From assembly GCA_021527695.1 (NCBI GenBank), contig JAKFAO010000004.1, positions 682,001 through 746,000 of the forward strand: DNA of 64,000 nt, written 5' to 3'. How positions within the stretch are numbered: the first letter of the stretch is position 1; each line of letters opens with the position of its first letter. Below the pieces are notes generated by a model, which saw only the letters and a list, made by a program, of their open reading frames with translations, did no database searches and was not told where the DNA came from. Origin of the DNA: Naematelia aurantialba (Eukaryota; Basidiomycota; Tremellomycetes; Tremellales; Naemateliaceae). Below are positions 24,193 to 36,460 of the stretch, one piece after another. The position numbers and the translations under genes were made by a program.

Positions 24193-26045
24193 ATGGAGCT
24201 CGAGCAGGACGAGTACGATGTAGTGGTTATCGGCACCGGACTGGCAGAGAGCATAGCCGCCGCGTAAGTGACTAGCCCCTCCCGAGGCTATAGGAGACTG
24301 ATGTGCCATGCTGCAGCGCTCTGGCAAAGTCTGGCAGGTCAGTCCTGCACCTCGACCCGAACGAATACTATGGCTCGTCACAGGCATCCTTGACGCTCGA
24401 CGAACTTTCTTCTCTCGCCTCGGCTTCTTCTTCCTCGTCTTCCTTTTCAGGCCCTTCCCATCTGCCCCGGTTCTCCAGCTTCAGCGTGTCCGAGCTCTCG
24501 CCTGACCTCCAAGCCGCCAGGCGGCAATATGCGTTATCGCTCTTTCCCAGCGTGCTGCCGTCCCGCGGACCGCTCATCACCACCCTCATCGCCTCGGACG
24601 TGAGCAAATACGTGTCATTTCGCTTGTTGGATTTCGTGAGCGTATGGGACGATGAGACCGGATCCGTAAGAAAGGTGCCAGGGAGCAAGGAAGACGTGTT
24701 CAAGGATACCAGTGTGGGACTGGTCGAAAAACGCCGGTTGATGAAGTTTCTCGTGTGGGCGGGTGGCGACTTTGAGAGGGATGAAATCCTACTTGGTATG
24801 CCTCGTCATCTTGAGAGAGATTGACGGTACAGACTGACTCTGGGGTGATAGGGAATGAATCACAACCTCTTTCACAGTTCCTCGAACAATCATTCTCCCT
24901 CGCCGCTCCCCTCGCCAAGGCAATCACATATGCCATTGCCCACTGCTCCACTCTGACCGATGCGACTCTACCTGCGTTGCAGCGCACGAGGCGATATCTC
25001 CGCTCGATTGGGCGGTACGGTTCCGGCGCATTCCTTGTCGGTCAATACGGTGGCGCGGGCGAGATCGCGCAGGGTTTTTGCCGGTACGCCTGCACTCGTT
25101 CCAGGAGCATCATGACGGACGACTGATCACTGCGATAGCGCCTGCGCTGTTCATGGAGGGACTTATGTGCTTGGCCCATCTGGCGAGCCGTCCTCGATTG
25201 AATTAGACGGAGAAAACGGTGTCAGGCTCGAAATCCCGTGTCATCCACGACCTGTTCGGGCAAAGCACCTCGTTTCCGCGCCAGACCACCTCCCTCTGTC
25301 TCTGCGCCCGGACCCATCTCGCGCGCCGACGCGGTCAACGGCACATTGTATCGCTGTTCTGCCTTATTTGCCGACATCACTGAAGAGACAAAGGCGGGCC
25401 GAGGGCGAAGACGAGCAAGACCATGGAGAGATCGGGAACGGGAATGAGAACGGGAGCGAGACTGAGACTGAGAATGAGAATGAGACTGAGAATGACGATA
25501 CTGCTGTGGTGCTTTTTCCTCCATCGACACCAGAGGCCGACGTTGTCAGGGGTTTGCTCATGGGTCAAGGCACCGGAAGCTGCCCCTCGGGCCAGTGTGA
25601 GTGTCTCTCCTTGAGCTTTGTGTACTGCGACTGACGCGTAACGATAGATATTCTCTACTTGTACACTCGCGCCACACAGGATACAGATCCGGCGGCGCGT
25701 CTCTCCCCGTACCTTCACAAACTGCATCCGGATCCACTATTCACCTCGTTCTACCTCCAAGACCGTCCCGCCTACCTCACGGGCGCCGGCCCATCCTCTC
25801 ATCCACCCTCTGCAGCTTCTTCAGCATCCTCACTCGTGCCATCGCCGTCATCCGCTGTGGTCCTGCTCAGCCCTTATTCCGGCCGCGAACTCCTCACGGA
25901 AGGTCTAGACTGGGAGGCCGAGCAGGGCGAGGCGGCGTTCTGGGCCGTCGCCGGCCCTAAGGACGACGCAGTGGAGGCGGGTAAAGGCTTTTTCGATGCC
26001 AAGTCGGAAGGAGACGAGCCAGAAGTCGATGGTAACGATTTATAA
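24193..26045 (+). CDS. MRS6: Rab escort protein (REP/MRS6), GDI superfamily
   Basis: Presents newly made Rab GTPases to geranylgeranyltransferase II and delivers them to membranes. Exons: 24193-24263, 24317-24795, 24852-25083, 25139-25596, 25648-26045; 545 aa. Start context AAACCATGG. Visible: the nucleotide-fold-like N-terminus YDVVVIGTGLAESIAAAALA, then SVLHLDPNEYYGSSQASLTL; PLSQFLEQSFSLA; RRYLRSIGRYGSGAFLVGQY; ACAVHGGTYVLG; and YILYLYTRATQ near the end. A low-complexity insertion rich in Asn/Glu/Thr (about 25435-25500) interrupts the second half, and another Ser/Pro-rich insertion lies near 25790-25860. These make it REP rather than the shorter and more conserved GDI. Convergent with GCP3. 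Confidence 0.9.
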
Positions 26046-26090
26046 TCACAAGTTGGCAGGCAGATTACCTTGAGAGTTGTTCCGTATGCG

Positions 26091-26170
26091 ACTCGACTGC
26101 TGCATATGCCTGGACTGCTTCATATGCGACTGGACTGCTTCATATGCGACTGGTTTGCTGCATATCGACT
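26091..26170. repeat. 20-bp tandem repeat, 4 copies, downstream of MRS6
   Basis: Four copies of a 20-bp unit with the core TGCTTCATATGCGAC; the two central copies (26111-26130 and 26131-26150) are identical and the outer ones differ by a few bases. Each carries a CATATG palindrome. It lies in the 230-bp convergent gap between MRS6 and GCP3. Confidence 0.85.
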
Positions 26171-26277
26171 TGGATTGCGCCAGGACTCGCAACATTCGAC
26201 AAACTTCGTCCTAGGCGCATCACTGCATCATCTACCCCTCTGCACAGCTTGACGCCGCATTTCAAGGACGGTCCCCT

Positions 26278-29200
26278 CTAGCCCCTCGTCGATTTACTGC
26301 TCTTGCTCTTCCTCAACGCGTAGTGCCCATTGAACGCAATCCTAATTGCCAAGAACCTCACGTCCAAGTCCTGGTGACTCGCCGCGAGATGGCATATCGT
26401 CACGACCCGATCTTGGAAACTGATAGAGCACGACCGAATGCGTTCTCGAATCGCGCGAAGCTGTTCCAGCGATTTGGCTGGGTCGTCCAGCATTGGCGTC
26501 GTGTATAACCCCTGATCGAGTTCCTGATCAGCTCGAACGAGACTTTGGAGTGCGTCTCGGCGACAGATGTAAACACGACTGACCCGTTCCTCATCACGCT
26601 CCCGGTCCAAGCGGGTCGCTTCGGCAAGTGACCACGCGTACAGTTCATCCTGAGACATGAGCCCCAATTCCAAAGCAAGGGAACGTGACAACGAACCGTG
26701 GCATCCCTGAACTGAAGCACGAATTCCAATGCATCTCTGACGAGATCGAGCAGGATTTCTTCCTTGTCCCTCTTGGACCCCAGTAACAATACCTTTCTCA
26801 CTACCCGGTCGAGGTATGTTCGGTGCGCAGCTATCAGTGCGTCGAGATCGCCTTCGCGTTTATCGGTAAAGTCGACGAGTGATTGCCAAGAGCACTCAAT
26901 GACTTCTAGCTGACAGAAGGCTTGGATTTGACGGAGGAAGTGCACCATCTCGGCCTGCACGATACGACAGTGGTGCCAGTCATTGGTGAGGTCTGCGGGG
27001 AAATCAGCAGGGCATGCAGTCCGCGTACAGATGAACGCACTAGGTAGTCGTTCAAACAAGCGCGACCCAGAGGTGACCCTCATCCACCCCTGCGTCAACG
27101 CAGTCTCAACCCGTTTGAGCCGCCACAGATGGTGAAACAACCTCCCATATTCGACCATCGCCTTGGCGTCCAGTACCGCATTGAGTGGCGCCTCGACCTT
27201 GTACTCGAGTGCAAAGCAGTCCCACCCAATCTCTCCGTGAGAGTACTCCAACACCCTGGCATCGAGGCGCCGCAAGATATCCGGCGAATCGTACTGGGCG
27301 TTGGAGCCGCGAATCGCCGTCTCGAGATCAGAGGTGAGGTGGTGCCGGTACAAGCTGATGGCGGGTTTTGCCAATCGAGGTCTAACTGGTGTCAGTGGCT
27401 GGACAAGCGTCATTCCAGGTAACGAGGCTCACGCCAAAGCTTCCATCAACAGCTCTGTAAAGTCGCCGGCGCCCAACATGAGGTATGATTTGAGCGCGCG
27501 AAGATGATCGAGCAGAACAAATTTATCAAAGAACACCTCCAAGAGTCTTTGACTCGCAATCTGGTAAGCGTCGTCCAGCGTCCTTTCCAGGCCACCAAGG
27601 TCAGTGTATTTGAGCGCTAGCAGACTTGAGCTCTCCCCGGGTCGAAAGAACAGCACTCACCTCGACCAGCATTGGCAAGCTTGGCTTGGGTCTCGATCCA
27701 CTCGGTATCTCTGCAGCTGTATCGGATGAAATTCAAACTTCGGCCTGTAGAGAAGATCTGTAAATGTCAGTAAGCTGAGAGCTAAGACGAGACAGGATAG
27801 AGGATGAATGTGACTGACCTTCTTCCCAAAGTCCTCGCTGACAAAGCCCGGTACCATTCCCTTGACGAATACATACTTCTTCTCCCAGACTTTGTGTGCC
27901 TCATCAACGCCGCCAGCAGCGTCCATGCCGCCTTCGAAGCCGAGATCCGCCGCCTCATAGGGTGACGCCCTGCCTTCTCGTAACGAAGTTTCCGAATTGA
28001 GCTGGACAAAGAACTCTTGAAACGGATCGTGAAGCTCGCCCGCAAAGATCCACTTTTGCAGAGTGGCGAAAAACGGTTTCGAGACCTTGAGCAGCATCAG
28101 CGACCGAGTTGGCCGACTAGACAGTGCTAGACCAGCTTACCTCGCCAAGCACTTGGTTCATGAAATGCCGAACGAAAGGGTCGCCATGATCCGTATGAGA
28201 GTGTATCCGCGAAACCAGTGCGCCTCCGTGAGAGGCTATACTGTCAGAATACCTCGGTCTTCTTTCACCGCAGACGCACATTTCGCATCGTCCACGATCA
28301 TATCCATCATACGCATCTTCAACTTGATCTCCTCTGTCCACAGACCGAGGCGCATAAGAGTCAAGCCTGCACCCTCTGCGGGTCTCTCTTCAACCGCAGT
28401 AGCGGCGGCTTGGCCCTCGCCCGGCAGTGCAGTCATCGACAGCTGAGACTCGAGGACAGCCAACAAGCGGTGGTATTCCGACAGTTCGTTGTGCAGGAAG
28501 TGGCATAGGCTCTGTGACGGGTCAACGCTCAACGCACCTGCCAGACCTCGCCTGACAGTGGGCTGACCTGCTCTGTCATACCACCCTTGCTTGTACCCGC
28601 TTGTCCGGATTTGACGAACTCTGTGACTCGCTTGTACAACATTCCCAGCTCAGACAGCTGTACCAACACAGTGCGTGTTGGAGTGGAGATGTATCCGTCC
28701 TGTCATCGTTAGCCATAATGCAAGGCAGCTCAAGATGGCGTACCTTGGTTTCATCTGCGAGAATCTCGATGCCCACTACTTCACCCCCCTGCCCTTCCAT
28801 CGCCTTCATCCCACCATCCTTCCCCAGTCCAAAGCCGATGCCATCCCCTTCGCGACCCTTTTCGGTGAGATATGGGTTCTGCTCAGGAGGCGGTCTCACT
28901 GCGAAGCGGACGTAGCGGCCGTCTATGCCTTGGAGCAGGTACAGGGTGTCGCGAAGAAGGAGATGATCGGGAAAGGGCGGTCGAGCTGTTTGTGGGTCAG
29001 CTCTTGTTGTTCTGTCACTGATGGGTAGATGACCGACACTGAGCTGTACGCCAGCTATTGAGCACGTCCGCCTTGCTCTTCCCCTTGCCCTTCCAGGCTC
29101 CGCTTGCAGGAGGTACATTAGCCTGGGCGGTCTCTTGTAATGGCTGGCGCGATGAGCTTGCGGTGGGCATCGCGGGCTGTGTCGAGGGGAATACAGAGGC

Positions 29201-30170
29201 CGGCACGGGAGGAGGGGGCATTGAGGGTGAGGCTGCGGACGGAGCCTGCATAGGGTTGTTGGGTTGCAATCCCGACAGTGCCAGGAGGAACTGCAGGTGC
29301 GGTAACGGCGATGCGAGTGTTTTCTGAAGAATCAGCACCGGCGAGTTGCGGAAGGAGCCAAGAGGATATCGAAGAGGGTGTTGAAGAGGGTATATGAGAG
29401 GGTGTAGGAGAGGGTAGAGAGAGATAGTATAGGAGAGGGGAATAGGTGACGGTGTAGGAGAGGGTATAGAGAGATAGACCGAACGATCAGTGAGGGCAAG
29501 GGTGTGGAAACATCGATACTCACCCCTCTTTCTAGCTTACTCCACATCCCTCCAAACCGCAATGCCTTTTCGCTCCCGCTCTCACCGGCACCGCCTGCGT
29601 CCACGCGCCCACTCTGCCTAGAATTCGAACGGCCGTCCACCCGGCCCGCCGATTGGGTCTGCATCAACATCCGCCTCGCGATGTCTGGTAACGCGCTCGG
29701 CGAGAGAGGTGTCGTCGAGACGAGTCGACTATGCTGTCTCAGCCTCGCATTGTCGTCTTCTTCTCTATCCTTCTGCCACGCCACGTAGCCTTCACACCCA
29801 GACAAGGGGGGTAAGAAACGACACGAGACAGACAACGAAGGATACAAGAGGCGGGCAAGAAGGATACGTGCCTGTTCAAGATATCCTGGCAAAACTCGAC
29901 CAGTGCGTTCACCCGCTCCTGCCTCTCCCGCTCTTTCGGAGAGTCGTCGTCCTCGCCTGCTCGACCGACAGAATGCGTAGAAGCAGCAGAAGTCCGGCCG
30001 CTGCGTCCTCCTGCCCGCGCGGCAGGCCGGATGGGAGGCGCAAGCGATGGGATGGCAGAGTATATCAGCGACTCGAGCTGTCTTCTCGGCGCCGACAGTG
30101 CGGTTGTCGACCCAGTCCCCGTCGCCGAGGCTGACGCCCGAGAGGCTGGTCGAGACCGAGGCGCAGACAT
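26278..30170 (-). CDS. SPC98: Gamma-tubulin complex component 3 (GCP3 / SPC98 / Alp6)
   Basis: Core subunit of the gamma-tubulin small complex that nucleates microtubules at the spindle pole body. Thirteen exons: 30170-29868, 29772-29524, 29323-29038, 28985-28744, 28699-28568, 28511-28280, 28235-28141, 28085-27819, 27757-27661, 27616-27433, 27381-27041, 26992-26697, 26649-26278; 1031 aa. Visible GRIP1 features: LLLRDTLYLLQGIDGRYVRF, SLCHFLHNELSEYHRLLAVL, GDPFVRHFMNQVLGE, WIFAGELHDPFQEFFVQ, KKYVFVKGMVPGFV. GRIP2 features: LGAGDFTELLMEALA, TAIRGSNAQYDSPDILRRLD, GWDCFALEYKVEAPLNAVL, IVQAEMVHFLRQIQAFCQLE and a final FLAIRIAFNGHY. The order and wording match GCP3 rather than GCP2. Residues 1-100 and about 190-280 are low-complexity. 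All phases close; the 200-nt intron at 29324-29523 is unusually long. Confidence 0.94.
29360..29480. repeat. Purine-rich imperfect tandem repeat inside a GCP3 intron
   Basis: Copies of GGAGAGGGTRTAGAGAG and GTGTAGGAGAGGG recur six to eight times on the plus strand within the 29324-29523 intron. This explains its size (200 nt against about 50 nt for its neighbours). Confidence 0.75.
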
Positions 30171-30763
30171 ATTCCCACGTTCCTCTTCCTAGCGTCTCGA
30201 CTGTGCTCTGCAAAGATGTCAATGATAGCTTGCTTGCGTATAGGGAAACCGGGGTGATGGAAATCGTAAACACGCGACGTTGGACGCGCTCGTCGACCAC
30301 GTGGCCGACGTCTTCCAAGTAGTCTATACGAGTATAGCGGACTCGACTTTCGACGTTTTGGACCCAAAGAAACGTGCAGATGGAACAGACAATGCATGGT
30401 GTATCACACGACTTATCCACATCATCAACACGCTCCAACCTCCAGCCTCCGAAAGAGAATCAGCACGAGCAAAAAGCACGACACAGGGAACACGCGGAAT
30501 GGCAGAGCGCAATTGGCAGAACAGAGAGACACGACGAATAAGGCTACAATTGCGAAATTCAAACGCACGACGACGACACGCTGAAAATCACGTATGGGAC
30601 AATGCTCACAGACATAGAAAGGGAGAACCGAGGTGACAAGCAAGCGAAAAATGTCCAAGAGCCTCCAGGAGGAGGGTAGGGAATGGCCAAGAGGATACAA
30701 GGTAAAGAGGGCTTCAAGGTGAGGAGAGAAGAGGGTATCGGTGCCGAGAATGGTTCATGGCGG

Positions 30764-33213
30764 TCATCGGATAGCCGTCCCACCATACGACTGGACGCGG
30801 GTCATGCCGAGGCGACCGAATTGGCGCGTCTTGGCCGACCCAAAGATGGGCGGTCGGAGTTCGCTTCCCGCGTTCATAGCGGTCGTCATGCTTCCGGTCG
30901 ATACGACGCGCGCACAAGGACTCGCATCCATTTCCGCGGAAGAATCAGCACCATGACTGGGCGAGGACGAATCATGGGAGTGGTCATGATCTTCTTCGGT
31001 AATGGTAGGTCCATGTCGCCGCCCAACAGCGGCCGACGCAGCAGCAAATGCCAGAGGCGGGCAGGGAAGCGCAACCCTCGAAGGAGGGGGCTGTGCCTCG
31101 CCATAAGTGTATGAACGAGTGCGAGAGAATTTGCGAAAATCGTGCAGGTCGGAATCGCGACGATCGAAATGTCGTGGATCGTCCATTGGCGTGTAGCCTT
31201 GCGGCTCACACCGATGTGGACGCGACGCGTAGAACCCAGAGTACCCGCCTTCTAGGATGTAAACTTCGGGGTAATAGATCTTGGGATACAGGTGGCCGTT
31301 CAAAGACCGATCCCGCGAGCGAAGATGCTTGGCACTATCTCAAGTTAACGGAATCCCACAATCTTGCAGTGCATTAGACTCACAATGTGGGAGCTCTCTT
31401 TGCGCTGAATTCGCAATGGAACACCAGAACCACCTGCTCACCATCCTCCAGTTCTCCACTACGACTTGGCGTGGGCAATTCATCCCCATTGGCGTGGACT
31501 CCCATCGACTGGGACAACAGCAACTCGTCAAGCGACTCCATCGAGTTTACATTGATCGCGCCATCGACGTGTCCCCCGGCATACTCGTACTCAAATCGGC
31601 AATCGAGGATGTGAAAACGTCGAAGCCGATGGTTGTATTTGCCAGCGATCAGTTCATCGAGCTGTGCAGCTGTTAGCAAGATGTTTCTTCTCTCCACTTC
31701 AACGCAACTCACAGTATCAGCTGTGATCCGTACCAGGCCGTCCTCTTTGACCTTGTGGCACGGCAAGATCTTGCCGTCCATTTCATTGTCCCCAAACCCA
31801 GGCAATCCACCAGGCCCGTACGGACTAGGCTTTTTGACCTTGCCAGATGGGCTTGCACCACTTTGACTCTGGCCAGTCACGGCAATGCTCGACCTGGCCA
31901 CTTTGAAGCCTGGCGAACCATCCACGCGCGGTACAAATTGCTTTCCATGTCTGCGTGCGTACTCGGCATGCGCCCCGGCGACAGAGGGCGATGCCTCGTA
32001 CTCGCTCTCGTCCTCTTCCGTTTCCGGCATGCTGCTCTGGTCGCAGACGGAAAAGGCTCTGCGCATAGGCGCAGTCGCTGCTCGAGGGAACGTGCCCGCT
32101 TGAGCCAGAGTCGGCCTGGGAGGGCCGTACAGGATGGGGTAGGCAGAGATAGCAGACGCACTTCGACCAGAAGTGTTGTCCATTGTCGGGACAGCCATGA
32201 GCCCCGGGCGTGCGCCCTTGTATGGCTGAGGTCGACGCGAACTGGTTGCGTTGGGCCGCCCGCCACCGAAGAGCATCGCACTTGACGAAGCAGTCTTCTC
32301 GAGGTTTCGACCGAGGCCAAACGACGTCCGCTTGGCGGATGGTGAGGCACCTGGGCTTCCAGGCGAGCCGCTAACTAGGCTTCGCCTCTTTGAAGGTGGT
32401 ACAGCAGATGGCGGTGCGGGTGAGTCGCAAAAGTACGAGCCAAGTCCTGGCGAGCCGCTATAGGACGATGAGCCAGCAAAGGCTGGAGACCGTTGAATGG
32501 GTGAAGGGCGGCGAGACGATAATTGCGGCGAATCGATGTCCATCGTAAGCTCATCGGAAATCGATATTGACTTTCGAGGAGAAATCATGATGGGTTCAGT
32601 CTGGCCCGAGTCAGCATAGAACGTATCCTCGCGGTGCGCAACTACTGACCTCGCGTCGAGTTATCGCAGGCTGGAAGCAGAGTTTAGGCGGTGCAATGTC
32701 CTCGTTTGAGGATGACCATTGAAGAGATGCACCTTGCTTGGCTTTGCTTGCCTTGAAGTCGGGTACGGCTGGCGGCAACATCATCCCGTTTGCTCTTTTT
32801 GTTGTGGATTCCACGGGACGTTGCAGAGTGTTGTGTGACAACTCCCTTCCAAATACTCGCTTCGATCCGAGGACGTCGCCTGCATGGCGCGTAGCCGTCT
32901 TGGACGAGAGTGGTGAGCGTGATTGTATTGGAACGGGGTCAGGACGGCGGGGCTTATACGCCAAAGCAGGCGTGGGAGAGAGGAAGTGGCCAACAAACGA
33001 AGAGCTTGGAGAGATCAGGATGCCCGTTCCAGTGGACGGTGTTGGAGAATGAGCAGAAGGAGAATCACGCCCTCCAAGGGACATGGACGAGTTGAACGAT
33101 TGGTCTACCTCGATTGGCAGGTCGATTTCGGTACGAGTTGGTGATGGTGCTGGGGAGAGAAAGCGGGAGGCCGGAAACGATTCGACGAGCGGTGATGATG
33201 AGAAGGAGTCCAT
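30764..33213 (-). CDS. CDC25: M-phase inducer phosphatase CDC25 (Mih1/String type)
   Basis: Dual-specificity phosphatase that removes inhibitory phosphates from Cdk1 to trigger mitosis. Exons: 33213-32650, 32600-31384, 31334-30764; 783 aa. Start at 33213 in context AAAAATGG; the frame upstream has only GTG. The long Ser/Pro-rich N-terminus (about 450 residues, many SP sites) is the usual regulatory part. The rhodanese-fold catalytic domain shows ILPCHKVKEDGLVRI, FHILDCRFEYEYAGGHVDGA and the signature HCEFSAKR (Cys584, CX5R), then APTF, HLRSRDRSLN, YYPEVYILEGGYSGFY and YTPMDDPRH. The second intron falls four codons after the catalytic Arg. The C-terminus extends about 130 residues beyond the domain with a His/Asp-rich stretch. 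Confidence 0.94.
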
Positions 33214-33743
33214 TTTTGAGCCTTGTATCAGAGGTGAGACAGGTCGGAGCAAGGGGACGAGGGCAGAAGCTCTGGGAGCAGTAGACACGGTGTGTGGTCC
33301 AAAGACTGATATCGTTACGTTTGAGAACGGTCAACACTACCGTAACGAGGATCAGCACACGACCTCTCATCGCTACGCCGGAATGGTGCTGGTCCATGCA
33401 GCGCGACAGAGGAACGGGACGTACAACGACTGGATCTTTTTAATCCTCAACCGGCATGAGTCAACCCTTGAGCTGGTTCGAATCGATGCAGCTCTCCTCT
33501 ATGTCTGATCGATCAGAAGGTGTTGGTGCCAGTCACGGGTGGTAAGACCTGAGCGTCTGACTTTGGGCTGAGAGGGTCGAGAGATAAGCGGGGCGGGATT
33601 GAGATCTGGACTGGGCAATGCTGGTGTCTCTAAAGGATCGTGTGCGCGGTCGAGCCCGGCGTTGTGGGCGTGTGATTCTATGTTGCTTTTTTGCAAGTCT
33701 TGCGGGTGTGAGCGGGCGGGCACTAGTTTGAAAGCTGGGCAGT

Positions 33744-33767
33744 AGAGAGAGAGAGAGAGAGAGAGGG
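33744..33767. repeat. AG dinucleotide microsatellite
   Basis: Twelve uninterrupted AG dinucleotides in the CDC25 upstream region. A second shorter AG run lies at 34328-34346. Confidence 0.9.
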
Positions 33768-34966
33768 AAGGGGGAAATGGGATCAAGGGGATGGATGAAA
33801 GTTGAATGATCAGTGCAAGGCTTGACAGATTCGGCCCAGAGCACTCACAGGAACGTCGGGATACACTCTGCCAGACGACTACCAGGCCATCACCAGATCT
33901 CAACAGTCTATCCAACACGTCTAAAAAGGTTCCTTGAACGTCGAAGGTACCGAGGTATAGGATGGATGGTACTGGGTTGGGCAGACGGGGGAGGCGCGCG
34001 CGCCCAGTTGATTGCGTCAATTCGACGTCCTTGGCCAGCCGATAGGATACAATGGAGGTATAATGAGTTTCACAAGAACGTCCAGCTCGCTCGTTCAGGG
34101 ATCCCAGGGGCGACCAGAGGGTAGCGATGCAAGGTGGTATCGGTTTTTGTGCTGGCTGAACTCTCCTGGTCGTCTCGCTGGAATTCCCAGTTTTCAGCTC
34201 GCCGGGTCGTAACGAGCAGGCGGTCACGGAGGATTATGACGGCTATGCCGTGACTCGGGAGGGGACGAGAGCGATGGCTGGTTACGTGCAGGGGGGGGCG
34301 GCGGCGGGCTGAGGCAGGCAGCAGGGCAGAGAGAGAGAGAGAGAGGCAGACGAGTCCTGCATAAAAACAGAGAAATGTGATACGAGTGCAATGGGTGGAA
34401 CGTCAATCAACCAACGCGCTTTCGCGACTGCTTTTTCTTTCACGTCGTTCGCTCTGTCTCTCTCAGGGGGGAGACGAGCAAGGATCACAGAACGCATGGC
34501 TGGCAGCCACCGCCCCCCACCCCCCCCTCCCCTCCCCCGGGCTCGCATGATCGTCTTGCTTGACAACCGGCGTGATCCCCTCGGGTGACCGTCTTGCCCG
34601 GCCAGCAATCTCAATGCCTTTCGAGGCATCAACGCTACCCATTCCACGACTGTACAAATTCCCTGACACTGCAACTGCATCTGTACGCCATCCAGCCACA
34701 TGGACAACCTCTCGAGCAGATGGACAATGCATCAAAGCCTCCTGCTCACGGTGTGCGCTGCACGACCCGGCAGCAGGGGATGGGTCAGGTGTGCCAGACA
34801 CGCCAGATCTAGACTATCCACCACCAAACCTACCCAAGATTCAGCTAACATCATGACCCCTGTTCTCACCCGAGAGCCGAAACTCTGTCGTATCGCTGTG
34901 AACGAGATGATACCGACGATGCCAGTAGCAGTAGTAGTAGCGGTCGGCCGGCATAGCTCTCGCTCC

Positions 34967-35095
34967 CTAGTCCACACTTCCTGCTTGGCGCGCGGACAAC
35001 CCCTTGACCAGCCATAGCGCCGCACCCATTCCAACGGTCCATCCGATGGTACAATAGGATACAGCCCACCTCGTCTGCCCGAAACTTGAACCCAT
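34967..35095 (-). CDS. Candidate small membrane protein, 42 aa
   Basis: An ATG-to-TAG frame of 43 codons that is more protein-like than its neighbours: a short polar start (MGSSFGQTRWAVSY), one hydrophobic segment (TIGWTVGMGAALWLVKG) and a short tail. It could be a free-standing small membrane protein, the last exon of an unrecognised gene, or chance. There is no homologue I recognise, the start context is poor (TTTGATGG), and no intron signals are tied to it. Confidence 0.2.
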   Translation of the reverse strand: MGSSFGQTRWAVSYCTIGWTVGMGAALWLVKGLSARQAGSVD

Positions 35096-35740
35096 CAAAC
35101 CGGAAGGATCGGGGGAGGCGGGCAGGTGGAGCTCAGCCCAGAAATGTGCCTTTCATCAAACGGTGGACGCCACTCTCCTGATGCATGGATACAGTACACC
35201 CCGAAGAGGAGTGATCAAAGCGGCGCTCTGTCCAGTTCTCCCAAGAGTCATCCCGGAGAGGTCTCCTACACTACGACGAGGAGGGGGGTGCTTTGAAACG
35301 CACTAAACCAGTCTCTTGCCTCACGACGTGGCTAGACGCGCAGGGACGGATCAACAAGGGATCCATATGACACTCGTCGTGGCCGTCGGTGCACAGCAAA
35401 CGAGACAACATCAACAACGCGTCAGAGGCAGCGGGATATGTCGCGTTGGTAGGGGACATTGTTGACGCCATGGACAGCCAAAGCCAAGAGGCTCTCTGCA
35501 GTGTTGTCATGGCAAAATAATGTCTCTTCTTCATTACTGCTCATCTTCAAGAATGACGAGTATGCGGACGCGTTCACCTGGTGTTGACATCATCATCGCG
35601 ACCCACAGAGAGCAGGTACCAGAGGAGGCTTGTCCACCGACGCCTCTCTAATCTGCCAAAGTCGCCATGTCGGCTATCTGTGGTCCAGATGACTCCCAGT
35701 GCCCCGGCGCTCATCGACATGTACAAACATCGCATCAAGC

Positions 35741-36460
35741 TCAACGTGGTACAGTGTCTATCTCCTCGTAACTCCTGACAGTCTGTCCGTCGTCCCCTTC
35801 GTCACTAAGCCTGAGAGTCTGACTATCGTCCTCGTCATCATTCCCACTTCTCCGTCCTCCTGCCTCGTCTCCAGCCTCGGAGGGTCTCGTATGCACTTTG
35901 GTTGGCAGACTCAATTTCGACTGGTCGTACGGATCGTCGAATGGGTTGATTTTATCCTGGCCTTCCGGAGTATCGGCTGATCCACGGCCTTGACCAAGTC
36001 CATGTCCGTTTCTTACACTCTGGTCACCGGCGGGACTGACCGGTCTCGGGCTGACGGGTCTCGGCGATCTCGAACGCAGTGGATAGGCAGCTTCGTCCGG
36101 CTCGTCCGGTAGACCCACCCCAGACCGTTCGCTCTCCTTACCCTTTCTACCTATCCTGCCTCTAGTGCCCGGCTCGGCAGGAAGTTCCCACTCGCTGCTC
36201 CGCTGTCGAGCGTAACCCGGTCGGCCGCCTAGCCGCGCAGCACGGGGTGTCGGGCCGCCGTCGAACCGCGGTACCGGCGTATCGTACGGATCTGATGTGG
36301 GGTGTCCGATACCGAGGGAGGACAGCGATGGTAGCCCGGCGTGTTTGGCCCTCGCCGACAGGCGTTTGCGATGCCGATTGTAGAGGTACAGACCGAGAAG
36401 GACGGTGACCAACAGAAATATCGCTATCCCCTGCGATTGGGTGAGCTCAACGTGACCCAC
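35741..36460 (-). CDS. Single-pass membrane protein with long cytoplasmic tail (5' exons unresolved)
   Basis: The open frame encodes a hydrophobic segment (GIAIFLLVTVLLGLYLY), a basic stop-transfer NRHRKRLSARAK and a hydrophilic tail of about 200 residues that is rich in Pro, Arg and Ser, includes tandem RPVSP, and ends acidic. The first codon of the frame is GTG, so an upstream exon is needed. A plausible one uses the acceptor GGGATAG (just before codons for AIFLLV) and an exon near 36520-36590 reading VCVARVPAETGNGLTHSF, with an ATG near 36867; the phases agree, but no signal peptide or family is recognised. A type I surface protein is inference. It is head-to-head with MSH3. Confidence 0.5.
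   Translation of the reverse strand: MGHVELTQSQGIAIFLLVTVLLGLYLYNRHRKRLSARAKHAGLPSLSSLGIGHPTSDPYDTPVPRFDGGPTPRAARLGGRPGYARQRSSEWELPAEPGTRGRIGRKGKESERSGVGLPDEPDEAAYPLRSRSPRPVSPRPVSPAGDQSVRNGHGLGQGRGSADTPEGQDKINPFDDPYDQSKLSLPTKVHTRPSEAGDEAGGRRSGNDDEDDSQTLRLSDEGDDGQTVRSYEEIDTVPR

Larger units (their letters stand above)
33214..35740. other. Long, mostly non-coding region upstream of CDC25
   Basis: About 2.5 kb between the CDC25 start and the stop of the next gene. It contains AG dinucleotide microsatellites (33744-33767 and 34328-34346), C/G homopolymer-rich patches near 34290 and 34510-34540, and short open frames on both strands. The longest of these (33499-34227, minus) is a chance frame that includes the microsatellite. 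One 42-codon frame (34967-35095) is listed separately. Long upstream regions are common for cell-cycle regulators; regulatory content here is inference. Confidence 0.45.

Noticed and set aside
33499..34227. 242-codon minus-strand frame upstream of CDC25
   Set aside because: Runs through an AG microsatellite (SLSLSLSL on translation) and has no family resemblance; likely chance.
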